The position numbers were made by a program, and so were the translations under genes. The notes under the pieces were generated by a model. The model was given only the letters and a program-made list of their open reading frames with translations, had not been told where the DNA came from and made no database searches. This document shows positions 16,307-27,214 of a stretch of 64,000 nt of DNA, in pieces. Within the stretch, counting starts at the first letter, position 1; each line of letters opens with the position of its first letter. This DNA is from Sulfurospirillum sp. (GTDB taxonomy: Bacteria > Campylobacterota > Campylobacteria > Campylobacterales > Sulfurospirillaceae). The stretch lies in NCBI GenBank assembly GCA_016744795.1, contig JADGDR010000004.1, positions 1 to 64,000 on the forward strand. Direction: 5' to 3'.

Positions 16307-17299
16307 TTAAATAGGTAAAACTCTTATTTTTTGTGAACACTCTTCTTTTAAAACTGACTCTATTGCAAAAAGAGTTCCCGTTGAGCTACTTGCACAGCCA
16401 GAACATGCACCCAAATATCTGATATATATATCTGTATTGCCTTCATCTGTATCTTTGATATCTAATATTTCTAAGTTTCCGCCATCCATAACTAACATTG
16501 GACGAATATCTTTATCTATAGCAGCTTCAACGGCTTTAAGTTTTTGAACCATAGTAAAGTCATCAAAAGATAGTTCATTTGTCGTACCAGCTATTTTTGC
16601 ATCAGCAAGTGCTGACATCTTTTCCATTTCCATCTCTGTTCTTGTATCTTTTAAAATATCTACAAGATAATAATCTTTATCTTCATGTCCACCAGGTTTG
16701 ATACATGATTTACAAAATGCACCAGCTTTTGTATAGTTTGTTATCTCTTCAACTGTATGAAGGTCATTAATTTTAATAACATCCTTTATAGTTCCTAAGC
16801 TAACTCTAGCACATTCACAAACTATAATTTCATCTTCAAAACTCTCAGCATCTACACCTTTATAACTTGCTGCAGCTGCTTTTATAACATCATAAGCCAT
16901 TACAGAACAGTGCATTTTTTGAGGTGGAACTGCTGGAGTATCTGGATTATCTCTCATTGCAAATTCTACATCTATGTTAGTTATTTTTATAGCTTCATCA
17001 ACAGTTTTCCCTTTACACAAATCAGCCATAGTATCACTACTTGCTATTGCCGTTCCACAGCCAAAACTTTTAAATTTTGCATCTTGAATTACATTTGTTT
17101 TTTCATTAACTGCCCAGTAAAGTCTAACCGCATCCCCACAGCTCTCAGCTCCAAAATCTGCAACTATAAGTTTAAGACCTTGTTTTGTTGCTTCATCCTC
17201 TGTTATTTCACCCATATTTTGTGGGTTATTCATTAAGTCTTGTACCTTTTGGCTATATTCTTCCCAAATTGAGCCACCAATTAAATCATTTTTTGCCAT
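16307..17299 (-). CDS. nifU: NifU iron-sulfur cluster scaffold
   Basis: A 330-residue three-domain NifU. Residues about 5-125 are the IscU-like scaffold with Cys in AESCGD, SFGCGTA and MHCSVMA. Residues about 155-205 are the [2Fe-2S] BFD-like domain with CECARVSLG and FCKSCIKPGG. Residues about 250-330 are the NifU C-terminal domain with GACSGCASS. It builds Fe-S clusters with sulfur from NifS, encoded 21 bases upstream. In Campylobacterota this Nif-type pair is the general housekeeping Fe-S system, and no nitrogenase genes are in view. Confidence 0.95.
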   Translation of the reverse strand: MAKNDLIGGSIWEEYSQKVQDLMNNPQNMGEITEDEATKQGLKLIVADFGAESCGDAVRLYWAVNEKTNVIQDAKFKSFGCGTAIASSDTMADLCKGKTVDEAIKITNIDVEFAMRDNPDTPAVPPQKMHCSVMAYDVIKAAAASYKGVDAESFEDEIIVCECARVSLGTIKDVIKINDLHTVEEITNYTKAGAFCKSCIKPGGHEDKDYYLVDILKDTRTEMEMEKMSALADAKIAGTTNELSFDDFTMVQKLKAVEAAIDKDIRPMLVMDGGNLEILDIKDTDEGNTDIYIRYLGACSGCASSSTGTLFAIESVLKEECSQKIRVLPI

Positions 17300-17320
17300 A
17301 TTGTTTTCCTACGTTATTTT

Positions 17321-18526
<1,206 letters not shown>

Positions 18527-18531
18527 TTAAT

Positions 18532-18550
18532 TAGGATACTTTTTATCCTA
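18532..18550. promoter_or_regulatory. inverted repeat upstream of nifSU
   Basis: TAGGATA and TATCCTA form a perfect 7-bp inverted repeat around CTTTT, 20 bases before the nifS start and just upstream of its GGAGAA site. It could be an operator for iron or Fe-S control, a 5'-leader hairpin or the end of the fliI transcript. On the minus strand no U-run follows, which argues against a fliI terminator. Confidence 0.4.
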
Positions 18551-18593
18551 TTTCTTTTTTTGAATACTATTCTTTTTTTTATTAAAAAAAGCT

Positions 18594-19901
18594 TTATTTT
18601 AAAATCAATTCTAACTTTTCAATACTTTCGATGAAATTAAATGCCTCTTCAGGTGACTGTCCTAGAAATTCTTCCATCACCTCTTTTTTCAATATTGCTT
18701 CATCTAGTTCTTTGTCATTTCCTTTTTGATAAGCCCCAATTCTTATTAGAACTTCATTTTCTTTGAGTATAGAGTTTAATCTTTTAAATTTCATTGCTAG
18801 TTTTTGATGTTTGTCATCTATAACATCACTCATAACCCTTGAAGCACTATTTTGTATGCTAATAGGTGGGTAAATTCCATAGTCAGTCATTTCACGAGAT
18901 AAAACTATATGACCATCAAGTATACTTCTTGATTGATCCGCAATTGGATCACTAAGATCATCTCCCTCAACTAAAACTGTAAAAAATGCTGTAATAGAAC
19001 CTTTTCCTTCTTCTTTTCCCGCTCTTTCCATAAGTTGAGGAAGAAGTGTAAGAACTGATGGTGGATAACCTTTTGAAGTTGGTGGTTCTCCTAGAGCAAG
19101 ACCAATTTCACGTTGAGCCATAGCAAAACGAGTAACAGAATCCATCATAAAAAGAACGTCCCTTCCTTGATTTTTAAAATATTCAGCAATACTCATAGCA
19201 CTAAATGCTCCATACTTTCTCATTAAAGGGGAGTCATCACTAGTGGCAACAACTAAAACAGTGTTATTTAAATCTCCACCTAGGTTTTTGTGTATAAATT
19301 CAGGAACTTCACGTCCCCGCTCACCGATAAGAGCAATGACTTTAATAGGAGCTTCAGACCCGCGGACAATCATACCCATAAGAGTTGATTTTCCTACCCC
19401 ACTTCCTGCGAATATACCTACTTTTTGTCCTTTTCCGCAAGTTAATAGTCCATCTATTGTTTTTACTCCTACACCAAAAGGTTCATCTATAAGCCCTCTT
19501 TTCATAGGGTCTAGTGGTGCTTTCATGATAGCAGAATAAGTGTTGGTTCTTACAGGAGGTTTGCCATCTTTAGGTCTTCCAAAAGGATCAAGTACCCGAC
19601 CCAAAAGCTCATCTCCAACAGGTATATTCATACCTTGTCCGCTTATAAAAACTTTATCTCCACTTTTAAAACCTTCTATAAAACCAAAAGGAGATATAAA
19701 AAATGAGTATTGGTCTATTTCCGTGACCATTCCAAGTTCACTTTTTGAAGCATCTTCAAGAGAAATAAGCTTCACAATATCACCTATGCTAGGACGAAGA
19801 CCTTGGGCTTCTACAGTTGTGGAGCTAATTTTTTTGATAGTTCCAAATTTAGGAGAGAGGTTCCCTTTTTTGAGTCTCTCTTTGAAACTATGCAGCGCCA
19901 T
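18594..19901 (-). CDS. fliI: flagellar export ATPase FliI
   Basis: A 435-residue F1-like ATPase. Walker A is GIFAGSGVGKSTLMGM near residue 160, Walker B DVLFMMDSVTRFA near 250, and SKGYPPSVLTLLPQLMERAG is the type III secretion ATPase signature. N-terminal LGRVLDPFGRPKDGK is also typical. It energises export of flagellar subunits across the inner membrane. Its start overlaps the folE stop by one base, a coupling of flagellar and folate genes; the nearby chemoreceptor gene fits a motile cell. Confidence 0.94.
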   Translation of the reverse strand: MALHSFKERLKKGNLSPKFGTIKKISSTTVEAQGLRPSIGDIVKLISLEDASKSELGMVTEIDQYSFFISPFGFIEGFKSGDKVFISGQGMNIPVGDELLGRVLDPFGRPKDGKPPVRTNTYSAIMKAPLDPMKRGLIDEPFGVGVKTIDGLLTCGKGQKVGIFAGSGVGKSTLMGMIVRGSEAPIKVIALIGERGREVPEFIHKNLGGDLNNTVLVVATSDDSPLMRKYGAFSAMSIAEYFKNQGRDVLFMMDSVTRFAMAQREIGLALGEPPTSKGYPPSVLTLLPQLMERAGKEEGKGSITAFFTVLVEGDDLSDPIADQSRSILDGHIVLSREMTDYGIYPPISIQNSASRVMSDVIDDKHQKLAMKFKRLNSILKENEVLIRIGAYQKGNDKELDEAILKKEVMEEFLGQSPEEAFNFIESIEKLELILK

Positions 19902-20479
19902 TAGTAACGAGCTTCTGTTGGTGAGTTTATAATGTCAAAAAACTCTTTTCTTGTATCTGATTTCAAAAATGCTCCACGAAGTGCAGATGTAGTGGTTGCT
20001 GAGTGAGTTTTTCCAACTCCTCTCATTTCCATGCACATGTGTCTGGCTTGAATTACAACCGCTACACCTTTTGGAGATATAACTTCGTTAATGGCACCAG
20101 CAATTTGTTCTGTTAATTGTTCTTGTATTTGTAATCTTTTAGCAAAGATATCTACCATACGAGGTATTTTAGAGAGTCCAACTACCTTTCCATCAGGAAT
20201 GTAAGCCACATGAGCACGCCCAATAATAGGAAGAAGATGATGTTCGCACATTGAGTAAAATTCTATATCTTTTATAAGTACCATTTGATTGTTGTCAGTC
20301 TCAAAAAGTGCGTCATTTAGTACTTGCATTGGGTCTTGATGATAACCTTGAGTCATCTCCATAAATGATTTCAATACCCTATTTGGAGTTTTAATCAAAC
20401 CTTCACGGTTAGTATTCTCACCTATGATTTCTAGCATTGTTTTAACTGCGTTTTCAAACTCTTTTTGTCTTTTTATCAT
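19901..20479 (-). CDS. folE: GTP cyclohydrolase I
   Basis: A 192-residue enzyme of the FolE family, first step from GTP to dihydroneopterin triphosphate in folate synthesis. Motifs: the zinc and active-site residues in [38 protein letters not shown] and [12 protein letters not shown]. Length is as usual for bacterial type IA enzymes, and the Zn ligands CEHH and HMC are present. It is the first gene of a minus-strand unit with fliI. Confidence 0.95.
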   Translation of the reverse strand: MIKRQKEFENAVKTMLEIIGENTNREGLIKTPNRVLKSFMEMTQGYHQDPMQVLNDALFETDNNQMVLIKDIEFYSMCEHHLLPIIGRAHVAYIPDGKVVGLSKIPRMVDIFAKRLQIQEQLTEQIAGAINEVISPKGVAVVIQARHMCMEMRGVGKTHSATTTSALRGAFLKSDTRKEFFDIINSPTEARY

Positions 20480-20793
20480 TTTATAATTTCTCTCATTAAA
20501 TCACGAAGTAACTTCATGTTTTCTATTTATTTTAAAGAATAGATTATATCTTTTATTTGCTTTTTTGTTGCTTTTAATTTATATATAAATTTTTTAAGTA
20601 TCAAGGCTGCTTTTAGTATAATAAAAACAAAAAATCATAGTTAAGGCTTAACCACTAGGCATTTTAAATATTGATATTTTACATTGTATTTATGAGCAAA
20701 TAATCATATGATAATAAAAATCATCTACATGTAATGTCATATAAAGTAAAATTTTGGTATATTAAGAAAAATTTTTTTAGAAAAAGGTAATGT
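20480..20793. other. intergenic region with divergent promoters (folE-fliI and tig-clpP)
   Basis: No gene is seen in these 314 bases. They must hold promoters for both neighbouring units. Two short perfect palindromes are visible, GTTAAGGCTTAAC at 20640-20652 and ATCATATGAT at 20703-20712, and one TACATGTA octamer at 20726-20733. TATATT near 20757 is a candidate -10 box for tig. Confidence 0.5.
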
Positions 20794-22089
20794 ATGCAAA
20801 TTAAAGTAGAACGCATAAATAGTGCAAATGCAAAAGCAGAAGCAAAGGTTTCAAAAGCATTTTTAGATGAAAAACAGAAGAAGATGGCAGCTGAAGTTGC
20901 AAAAACTATGAAAGTAGATGGTTTTAGAAAAGGAAAGGTCCCCTCACATGTAGTTATGGCTAGACATGGAGAACAAATTCAGCAAGATGTTGAACAAGAA
21001 GCTTTAAGACTGTTTTTAAATGATGCTTTAAAAGAATTAGGTGTTGAGAGTAGTACTGTTGTTGGAGAACCTAGTATTACTAAGATGGATAAAACTGATG
21101 ATGGACTTGATGTTGAGATTAAAATTTCTTTTCGTCCAGAGATAGATTTAGGTGATTATAAATCTCTTATTCCTGAGTATAAGACTCCTCGTATCTTGAA
21201 AAAAGACATTGATGAGAGAGTTAATAAAATGTTAAAACTTTCTGCTCCGTTAAAAGAATTAGCTAAAAAAAGAGCTGTAAAAGATGGCGATTTTGTAAAA
21301 ATTGATTTTGAAGGTTTTGTTGATGGTGTTGCATTTGAAGGTGGAAAAGCTGAAAACTATTCACTAGAGATTGGTAGTGGTTCTTTTATCCCAGGTTTTG
21401 AAGATGGCGTAGTTGGAATGAAGATAGATGAAGAAAAAGAGATTGAAGTTACTTTTCCAAAAGAGTACAACTCTAAAGATTTAGCTGGAAAAGATTCTGT
21501 TTTCAAAGTAACTCTTCATGGAATCGAAGTTAAAGATATTCCAAAAGAGCCTAGTGAAGAGACTCTGAAGCAACTTCTTCCAGGTGAGGAAGCTCCAACC
21601 TTAGAAAAACTAGAAGCACAGATAAAAGATCAGCTTAAAAATGAGAAACTTTCAAAAGTATTTGCTGAAGAAGTAAAACCAGCATTTGTTGAGACTGTTG
21701 TAGAAAAGATTGAATTTGCACTTCCTGAAAATATTGTAGAGCAAGAGATTGATATGCAAGTTCGTAATATTTTCCAAGGTTTAAGTGAAGATGAAATAAA
21801 AGAGTACTCTGAAAATCCAGAAAAAATTACTGAAAAAAGAGAAGAGTATAGAAAAGACGCTACAAATTCAGTTAAGTTGACATTTATTGTTGATGAGCTA
21901 GCTAAAGCTGAAAAGGTTAAAGTTGAAGATCAAGAAGTTATGCAGATGATTTATTTTGAAGCAATGCAACAAGGTCAAGACCCTAAAGCTTATTATGAGC
22001 AGTATGAAAAACAAGGTGTTCTTCCAGCTATAAAAATGTCTATCATTGAAGAGAAACTTTTTACTCAACTTTTTAGTAAAGATAAGTAA
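20794..22089 (+). CDS. tig: trigger factor, ribosome-associated chaperone and prolyl isomerase
   Basis: A 431-residue protein of three domains: ribosome-binding domain (residues 1-115, with [17 protein letters not shown] as the ribosome contact loop), FKBP-type isomerase domain (about 150-235, [15 protein letters not shown] and [14 protein letters not shown]) and helical C-terminal chaperone domain. It folds nascent proteins at the exit tunnel. It is followed by clpP with TAATG coupling, the common tig-clpP order. Confidence 0.96.
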   Translation: MQIKVERINSANAKAEAKVSKAFLDEKQKKMAAEVAKTMKVDGFRKGKVPSHVVMARHGEQIQQDVEQEALRLFLNDALKELGVESSTVVGEPSITKMDKTDDGLDVEIKISFRPEIDLGDYKSLIPEYKTPRILKKDIDERVNKMLKLSAPLKELAKKRAVKDGDFVKIDFEGFVDGVAFEGGKAENYSLEIGSGSFIPGFEDGVVGMKIDEEKEIEVTFPKEYNSKDLAGKDSVFKVTLHGIEVKDIPKEPSEETLKQLLPGEEAPTLEKLEAQIKDQLKNEKLSKVFAEEVKPAFVETVVEKIEFALPENIVEQEIDMQVRNIFQGLSEDEIKEYSENPEKITEKREEYRKDATNSVKLTFIVDELAKAEKVKVEDQEVMQMIYFEAMQQGQDPKAYYEQYEKQGVLPAIKMSIIEEKLFTQLFSKDK

Positions 22090-22676
22090 TGAGTTACGTT
22101 CCAGTAGTAGTTGAAAAAACTGGTCGTGGCGAGAGAAGTTACGATATTTACTCTCGTCTTTTAAAAGACAGAATTATCATGCTAAGTGGAGAAGTTAATG
22201 ATCAAGTTGCGTCATCAATAGTGGCGCAACTTCTCTTTTTAGAGGCAGAAGATCCTGAAAAGGATATATATTTATACATAAACTCTCCAGGTGGAGTTAT
22301 AACAAGTGGTTTTAGTATTTTTGATACTATGAACTATATTCGACCAGATATTAGTACTATTTGTATTGGTCAAGCAGCTTCAATGGGTGCTTTTTTACTT
22401 AGTTGTGGAACGCCTGGGAAAAGGTATTCTTTGCCTAATTCAAGAATTATGATTCACCAACCTTCAGGTGGTGCTCAAGGTCAAGCCACTGATATAGAGA
22501 TACAAGCACAAGAAATTTTAAGAATGAAAAAATCTTTAAATGAGATTTTATCAAAAAATACAAAACAGACTATTAAGAAAATAGAAAAAGATACAGAACG
22601 TGATTTTTTTATGAGTTCTAAAGAAGCTATGGAGTATGGTCTAGTAGATAAAGTATTGGAAAAAAGCTTCAAATAA
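22089..22676 (+). CDS. clpP: ATP-dependent Clp protease proteolytic subunit
   Basis: A 195-residue serine peptidase. Catalytic Ser is in [11 protein letters not shown] and His in [10 protein letters not shown]; the Asp lies in the DTERDFFMS segment. IINSPGG-type loop is seen as [12 protein letters not shown]. It forms the barrel that degrades proteins delivered by ClpX or ClpA. It starts within the tig stop codon; no clpX follows here. Confidence 0.96.
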   Translation: MSYVPVVVEKTGRGERSYDIYSRLLKDRIIMLSGEVNDQVASSIVAQLLFLEAEDPEKDIYLYINSPGGVITSGFSIFDTMNYIRPDISTICIGQAASMGAFLLSCGTPGKRYSLPNSRIMIHQPSGGAQGQATDIEIQAQEILRMKKSLNEILSKNTKQTIKKIEKDTERDFFMSSKEAMEYGLVDKVLEKSFK

Positions 22677-22698
22677 ACAATTTTAGGGAGAACATTTT

Positions 22699-23799
22699 AT
22701 GGTTCGTTTAGATAAAAACAAGATTCAAAGTGGGCTAGGACATCGTTCTCGTAATGGTACTGCTGGTACTGAGATAGACTCAGCAAAGTCACAAAGCTCA
22801 AATAGTGAATTAGAAAAATTCTCCCTATATGTTCTCAAGGTTCTTATGGACGAGAACATACCTCCTACACCAAATAATTTTCAAATATATTTTGAAAAAC
22901 TTTTAGATAATAAACCCCTATCTTTTAAAAAACGTATTAGTGATTTACTTGAAGCTGAAAATCTAAATGACGATGAACATCGTGCTAAGATGGAGATGGA
23001 AGTTAAAGAAGGTTTTGGTCAGATAAAAAGTATAATGAAAGTAGTATCAACTGTCTATAAAAATACAAATATCATGAAAGAGATAGTCAAAAAAAGAACA
23101 GCAGAATTAGAAGTAAGTTCAGGTCAACTTTCAGTAACAAATATAACCTCAGCACTAAATGAAGATTTGAAAAAACTATCTATGCTTATGAACAAACAGA
23201 TGGAAGTTTTGAAGGTTCACTATGAAAAAACAAGTACAATTTTAAAAGATGTAGAGAGTAAAGCTGTATTTGACTCACGTTTTGGGGTTTATAATAGAAG
23301 GTATTTTTTAAAGAACATAGAGAGTGAATGTAAATCAATAGAGCAGTTTAATCATAGAAGTACATTAGTATTAGCAAAAATAAAAGATAGTATTTTAAGC
23401 AGAATAGTTAATTCTAGAGATAGAATGGTTTTAACTAGAAATATAGCTAAATTGCTTTTAAAAACATCTCGTAGAAGTGATGTGGTTGCTCATTATGGCG
23501 ATGGTGTATTTGGGATGCTTATGAAGCATACAGATGTAAATAATGCAAAACGTGCATGTGAACGTATAAGTGATCTTATTTATGCAACGAGTTTTTTCAT
23601 AGGAGATATGGAAATGGATACAGATATAGAGCTAGCCATAGTGCCAATAGCACCTGGACATACAACAGAACTACTTGTATCTGTAGCATTAGATTCTTTA
23701 CCTAAAACTGGAAAAAGATTAGAGCCTTATATAGTGTGTGAACTTGAAGTAGAAGAAGAAGAGAGTGATGAAGATTCAAAGGATGAAAATGGTTCGTGA
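22699..23799 (+). CDS. protein with a degenerate GGDEF domain
   Basis: A 366-residue cytoplasmic protein. Residues about 195-345 follow a diguanylate cyclase fold (DSRFGVYNRRYFLKNIESE, then RRSDVVAHYGDGVFGMLM). The active-site GGDEF is replaced by GDGVF at residues about 267-271, so cyclase activity is unlikely; binding of c-di-GMP or GTP, or a scaffold role, is possible. The N-terminal 190 residues are helical with coiled-coil character. The C-terminus is very acidic. It overlaps the possible early starts of def and belongs to the tig-clpP-def group. Confidence 0.75.
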   Translation: MVRLDKNKIQSGLGHRSRNGTAGTEIDSAKSQSSNSELEKFSLYVLKVLMDENIPPTPNNFQIYFEKLLDNKPLSFKKRISDLLEAENLNDDEHRAKMEMEVKEGFGQIKSIMKVVSTVYKNTNIMKEIVKKRTAELEVSSGQLSVTNITSALNEDLKKLSMLMNKQMEVLKVHYEKTSTILKDVESKAVFDSRFGVYNRRYFLKNIESECKSIEQFNHRSTLVLAKIKDSILSRIVNSRDRMVLTRNIAKLLLKTSRRSDVVAHYGDGVFGMLMKHTDVNNAKRACERISDLIYATSFFIGDMEMDTDIELAIVPIAPGHTTELLVSVALDSLPKTGKRLEPYIVCELEVEEEESDEDSKDENGS

Positions 23800-24304
23800 G
23801 GTTCTTATCTATCCAGATAGACGTTTAAAATTAGTATCAAAAGACGTAGAAAATTTTGATGCACAATTACACTCTTTATTAGAAGATATGAAAGAGACTA
23901 TGTATGCAAGTGATGGTATAGGTTTAGCAGCTATTCAGATTGGTGTAGCTAAAAATGTACTTATTATTAACCTTGCAGATGAAGAAGGTGAGCAATCTCC
24001 AGAAGATTTACAAGAGATTATAAATCCTGTGATTTTAGAAGCCCATGGAAGTGTTACCTACCAAGAGGGTTGCTTGAGTATTCCTAGTGTATATGAAGAT
24101 ATTGAGAGAAAAAAAGAGATAAGAGTAAGGTATTTTAATAGAGATGGAGAGATGATAGAAAAAGATTTAGATAGTTTAATGTCTATAGCTTTTCAACATG
24201 AATTAGATCATCTTCAAGGGCATCTTTTTATAGAAAAACTCTCATATTTAAAGCGTAAAAAATTTGAAAAAGATTGGAAAAAGAAGATAAAAGAGGGTAA
24301 ATAG
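23789..24304 (+). CDS. def: peptide deformylase
   Basis: A 171-residue metallo-enzyme that removes N-formyl groups from new proteins. All three motifs are present: GIGLAAIQIGV, EGCLSIP and QHELDHLQG, giving the Cys-His-His metal site. In-frame starts also occur at 23765 and 23783; ATG 23789 is chosen because AAAGGA (23778-23783) is six bases upstream and MVREVLIYPDRRLK is the usual beginning. It overlaps the end of the GGDEF-like gene. Confidence 0.94.
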   Translation: MVREVLIYPDRRLKLVSKDVENFDAQLHSLLEDMKETMYASDGIGLAAIQIGVAKNVLIINLADEEGEQSPEDLQEIINPVILEAHGSVTYQEGCLSIPSVYEDIERKKEIRVRYFNRDGEMIEKDLDSLMSIAFQHELDHLQGHLFIEKLSYLKRKKFEKDWKKKIKEGK

Positions 24305-24305
24305 T

Positions 24306-25817
24306 TTGCGTAAAACTATCAAAAAATTTCTTTGTGCTACTTTAGCGGATAACCGTGCTTTAAGGGTTGATGTAGAATCAGCCTTTGTTAGGGCATTGCC
24401 TGGTTTTTCCATAGTAGGTATGACTAATCAATCTATTCAGGAATCACGTGAGCGTATAAAGTCCGCTCTAACATATATTAAATACAAATTTCCAGCACAA
24501 AAGATAACTGTTAGTATGTCACCAAGTGATTTGAAAAAAGAGGGAAGTCACTTTGATTTGGGTATAGCACTACTCCTTTATACGCAAAAAGAGAGCTTTA
24601 CATGTAAAGACTTTTATATCTTTGGAGAGTTAGGACTTGATGGAGATGTTCGCTCTACAACTTCTATATTTCCTATTTTACTTTCACTAGCTTCGCAAGA
24701 AAAATCATTAAAAGTCATAGTTCCCAAAAGAATCGTTAAAAAAATAAATCAGATACCAAATATAGAAGCTTTTGGAGTGGAGAGTTTGAGTGAAGCTATA
24801 GAGTTTATAAAGAGCGATATTAAGTCTTTACATGTAGAAGATTTTTCTTATAAAAATATGATAGAAATAGAGAATAAAAAGTATTTTTATGAGAAAGATT
24901 TTGAACTTGATTTTGATGATGTAAAAGGTCAAAACAGAGTCAAAAGAGCAATGGTAATAAGTGCCGTTGGTATGCATAATATACTTTTAGAGGGAAGTCC
25001 TGGGTGTGGAAAAAGCATGAGTATAAAAAGGCTTAGACACATCATGCCACCTATGAGTATGCAAGAGATGTTACAATCTAATGCCTATAGTTGTATGAGT
25101 GGAGAGGAAGAAGAGTTAAGTGCAAAAAGAGCTTTTAGAAGTCCTCATCACAGCTCATCTAAGCCAAGCATATTTGGGGGAGGAAGTGCCAAAGCCATGG
25201 CAGGAGAGAGTGCTTTAGCACACAATGGCATACTTTTTTTCGATGAGTTTCCTCACTTTTCAAAGAGCGTTTTAGAAGCTCTTCGTGAACCTCTTGAAGA
25301 TAATCAGATTCTTATTTCACGCGTAAATTCAAAAATAAAATATGAAACTAAATTTCTTTTTGCTGCTGCACAAAATCCTTGTCCTTGTGGAAATTTGCTT
25401 TCACCTTCCAAAGAGTGTAGATGTAACGAACTTGAAATAAAACGATATAAGAATAGAGTATCAGAACCCTTGATGGACAGAATAGATATTTATGTACAGA
25501 TGAGTGAAGATTATGATTCAAAAAGTCAAATGAGTTCCAGTGAAATGTTTGATGAGGTGCTAAAAGCATTTGTATTTCAAAAAAAACGTGGACAACGTGA
25601 ACTAAATGCAAAGTTGAGTGAAAAAAAGTTAGAAGAGGTTTCAAATTTGGACGAAGAAGCAAGAACTATACTAGAAAAAGCCTCAACACAGTTCGGTCTA
25701 AGTCATAGAAGTGTACGCAAGATAGAATCTATAGCAAGGACTATAGCAGATATAGATGAGAGTAAAAAAGTAAAAAAAGAGCACATACTTGAGGCACTTA
25801 GTTTTAGGAGGCGATAA
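24306..25817 (+). CDS. YifB/ComM-family AAA+ ATPase
   Basis: A 503-residue protein with the Mg-chelatase-like layout of ComM: N-terminal ChlI-like domain (VESAFVRALPGFSIVGM), Walker A EGSPGCGKSMS near residue 235, Walker B ILFFDEFPHF, sensor and a Cys cluster (CPCGNLLSPSKECRC), and a C-terminal helical domain with SHRSVRKIESIARTIAD. In naturally competent bacteria ComM is a branch-migration helicase in transformation. The start is a TTG one base after the def stop. Confidence 0.88.
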   Translation: MRKTIKKFLCATLADNRALRVDVESAFVRALPGFSIVGMTNQSIQESRERIKSALTYIKYKFPAQKITVSMSPSDLKKEGSHFDLGIALLLYTQKESFTCKDFYIFGELGLDGDVRSTTSIFPILLSLASQEKSLKVIVPKRIVKKINQIPNIEAFGVESLSEAIEFIKSDIKSLHVEDFSYKNMIEIENKKYFYEKDFELDFDDVKGQNRVKRAMVISAVGMHNILLEGSPGCGKSMSIKRLRHIMPPMSMQEMLQSNAYSCMSGEEEELSAKRAFRSPHHSSSKPSIFGGGSAKAMAGESALAHNGILFFDEFPHFSKSVLEALREPLEDNQILISRVNSKIKYETKFLFAAAQNPCPCGNLLSPSKECRCNELEIKRYKNRVSEPLMDRIDIYVQMSEDYDSKSQMSSSEMFDEVLKAFVFQKKRGQRELNAKLSEKKLEEVSNLDEEARTILEKASTQFGLSHRSVRKIESIARTIADIDESKKVKKEHILEALSFRRR

Positions 25818-27214
25818 TGCAAAAGATATTTAAAGAAGTTAAAAGTTTAGATAAAAGATGTTATGAAAAACTGCATCTGAGTGAAGATGTTTTAATGGAA
25901 CAAGCCTCTATGGCATTAGCCAACGAAGTAAGAAACAATGCAAAAAAGGGAGATAAAGTTCTTTTTGTGTGTGGTTCAGGGAATAATGGTGCAGATGGAA
26001 TAGCAGCAGCAAGAATATTAGTAGAAGAGTTAGATGTTAGTGTTTATATTCCTATAGGTATTAAATCGCAGATGGGAGAGCTTCAACTAAAGAGGCTTAG
26101 AGCTTTACATGTAAAGGTTGTCCCTAGCATCATTGATGCTGATATATATGTAGATGCCTTGTTTGGCTCTGGACTTGTGAGAGATTTGAGTGAAAATATT
26201 TCTTTGATTGTTAAGCAATTAAACTCTAAAAAAGCTATTAAAATAGCTTGTGATATTCCTACCGGCATAGACTTTGAAGGTAAGGTGAAATTTGTGTGTT
26301 TCGAAGCCGATATTACAGTTACGATGGGGGCTTTGAAAGAATCACTATTTAGTGATGATGCAAAAAACTTTGTAGGTGAAATAAAAGTAGCAAATCTAGG
26401 TGTAAGTAGAAAAAATTATGAAACAAAGCAGAGTAGTTTTTTTCTTGAAGAGTCTGATTTAAAGTTACCTTATAGGGATAAAAAAACAGTAAACAAAGGT
26501 GATTTTGGACATGTTGTTGTAATAAGTGGTCATAAAGAGGGCGCAAGTCGTTTGAGTGCATTAGCCTCTTTTAACTTTGGAGCTGGCTTAGTATCACTTA
26601 CTGGAAAAAATAGAAACAATATACCTCTTAGCATTATGAGTTGTGAAACTTTACCTAAAAAATTTAGTGTTCTAGTTGCTGGCATGGGATTGGGCAATAT
26701 TTATGGAGATGAAAAATTGCGTGATTTTTTACTTTTGCATGAAAAACCTTTAGTATTAGATGCAGATTTGTTACATAACAAGATAATAAAAGAGATTTTG
26801 CAGAGTAAAGATGAAGTTGTTTTGACTCCTCATCCAAAAGAGTTTGCTTCTTTACTAAAAGTATTGGGCATAGCTTCAATAGATGCAAATGACGTTCAAG
26901 AACAAAGATTTAGATGGGCAAGAGAGTTTTGTGAAGCATATCCAAAAGTAGTATTAGTTTTAAAAGGTGCTAACACAATCATAACACAAGGAGATAAGTT
27001 GTATATTAATTCCCTTGGTTCTGCAAAATTGGCAAAAGGCGGTAGTGGTGATGTTTTAGCAGGTATGATAGGCTCTTTGATAGCTCAAAACTACTCACCT
27101 CTTGATGCAGCCTTGAATGCATCGTTAGCTCATTCTAAAGTGGCAAACGAGTGTAAATGTGCAAGTTTTGGTTTAACTCCAGAAGATTTGTGTGAAGGTA
27201 TAAAATGGTTATAA
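25817..27214 (+). CDS. nnrD: bifunctional NAD(P)HX epimerase/dehydratase
   Basis: A 465-residue two-domain repair enzyme. The N-terminal half is the YjeF-N epimerase (VLFVCGSGNNGADGIAAARIL), the C-terminal half the ADP-dependent dehydratase of the ribokinase fold (TPHPKEFASLL and AKGGSGDVLAGMIGSLIAQ). It repairs hydrated NADH and NADPH. Fusion is the common bacterial form (Nnr). It starts in the stop codon of the upstream gene and overlaps purN by ten bases, so translation is coupled. Confidence 0.93.
   Translation: MQKIFKEVKSLDKRCYEKLHLSEDVLMEQASMALANEVRNNAKKGDKVLFVCGSGNNGADGIAAARILVEELDVSVYIPIGIKSQMGELQLKRLRALHVKVVPSIIDADIYVDALFGSGLVRDLSENISLIVKQLNSKKAIKIACDIPTGIDFEGKVKFVCFEADITVTMGALKESLFSDDAKNFVGEIKVANLGVSRKNYETKQSSFFLEESDLKLPYRDKKTVNKGDFGHVVVISGHKEGASRLSALASFNFGAGLVSLTGKNRNNIPLSIMSCETLPKKFSVLVAGMGLGNIYGDEKLRDFLLLHEKPLVLDADLLHNKIIKEILQSKDEVVLTPHPKEFASLLKVLGIASIDANDVQEQRFRWAREFCEAYPKVVLVLKGANTIITQGDKLYINSLGSAKLAKGGSGDVLAGMIGSLIAQNYSPLDAALNASLAHSKVANECKCASFGLTPEDLCEGIKWL

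Noticed and set aside
19243-19932. Long plus-strand frames opposite fliI
   Set aside because: They are complementary shadows of fliI, with no domain or ribosome-binding site.
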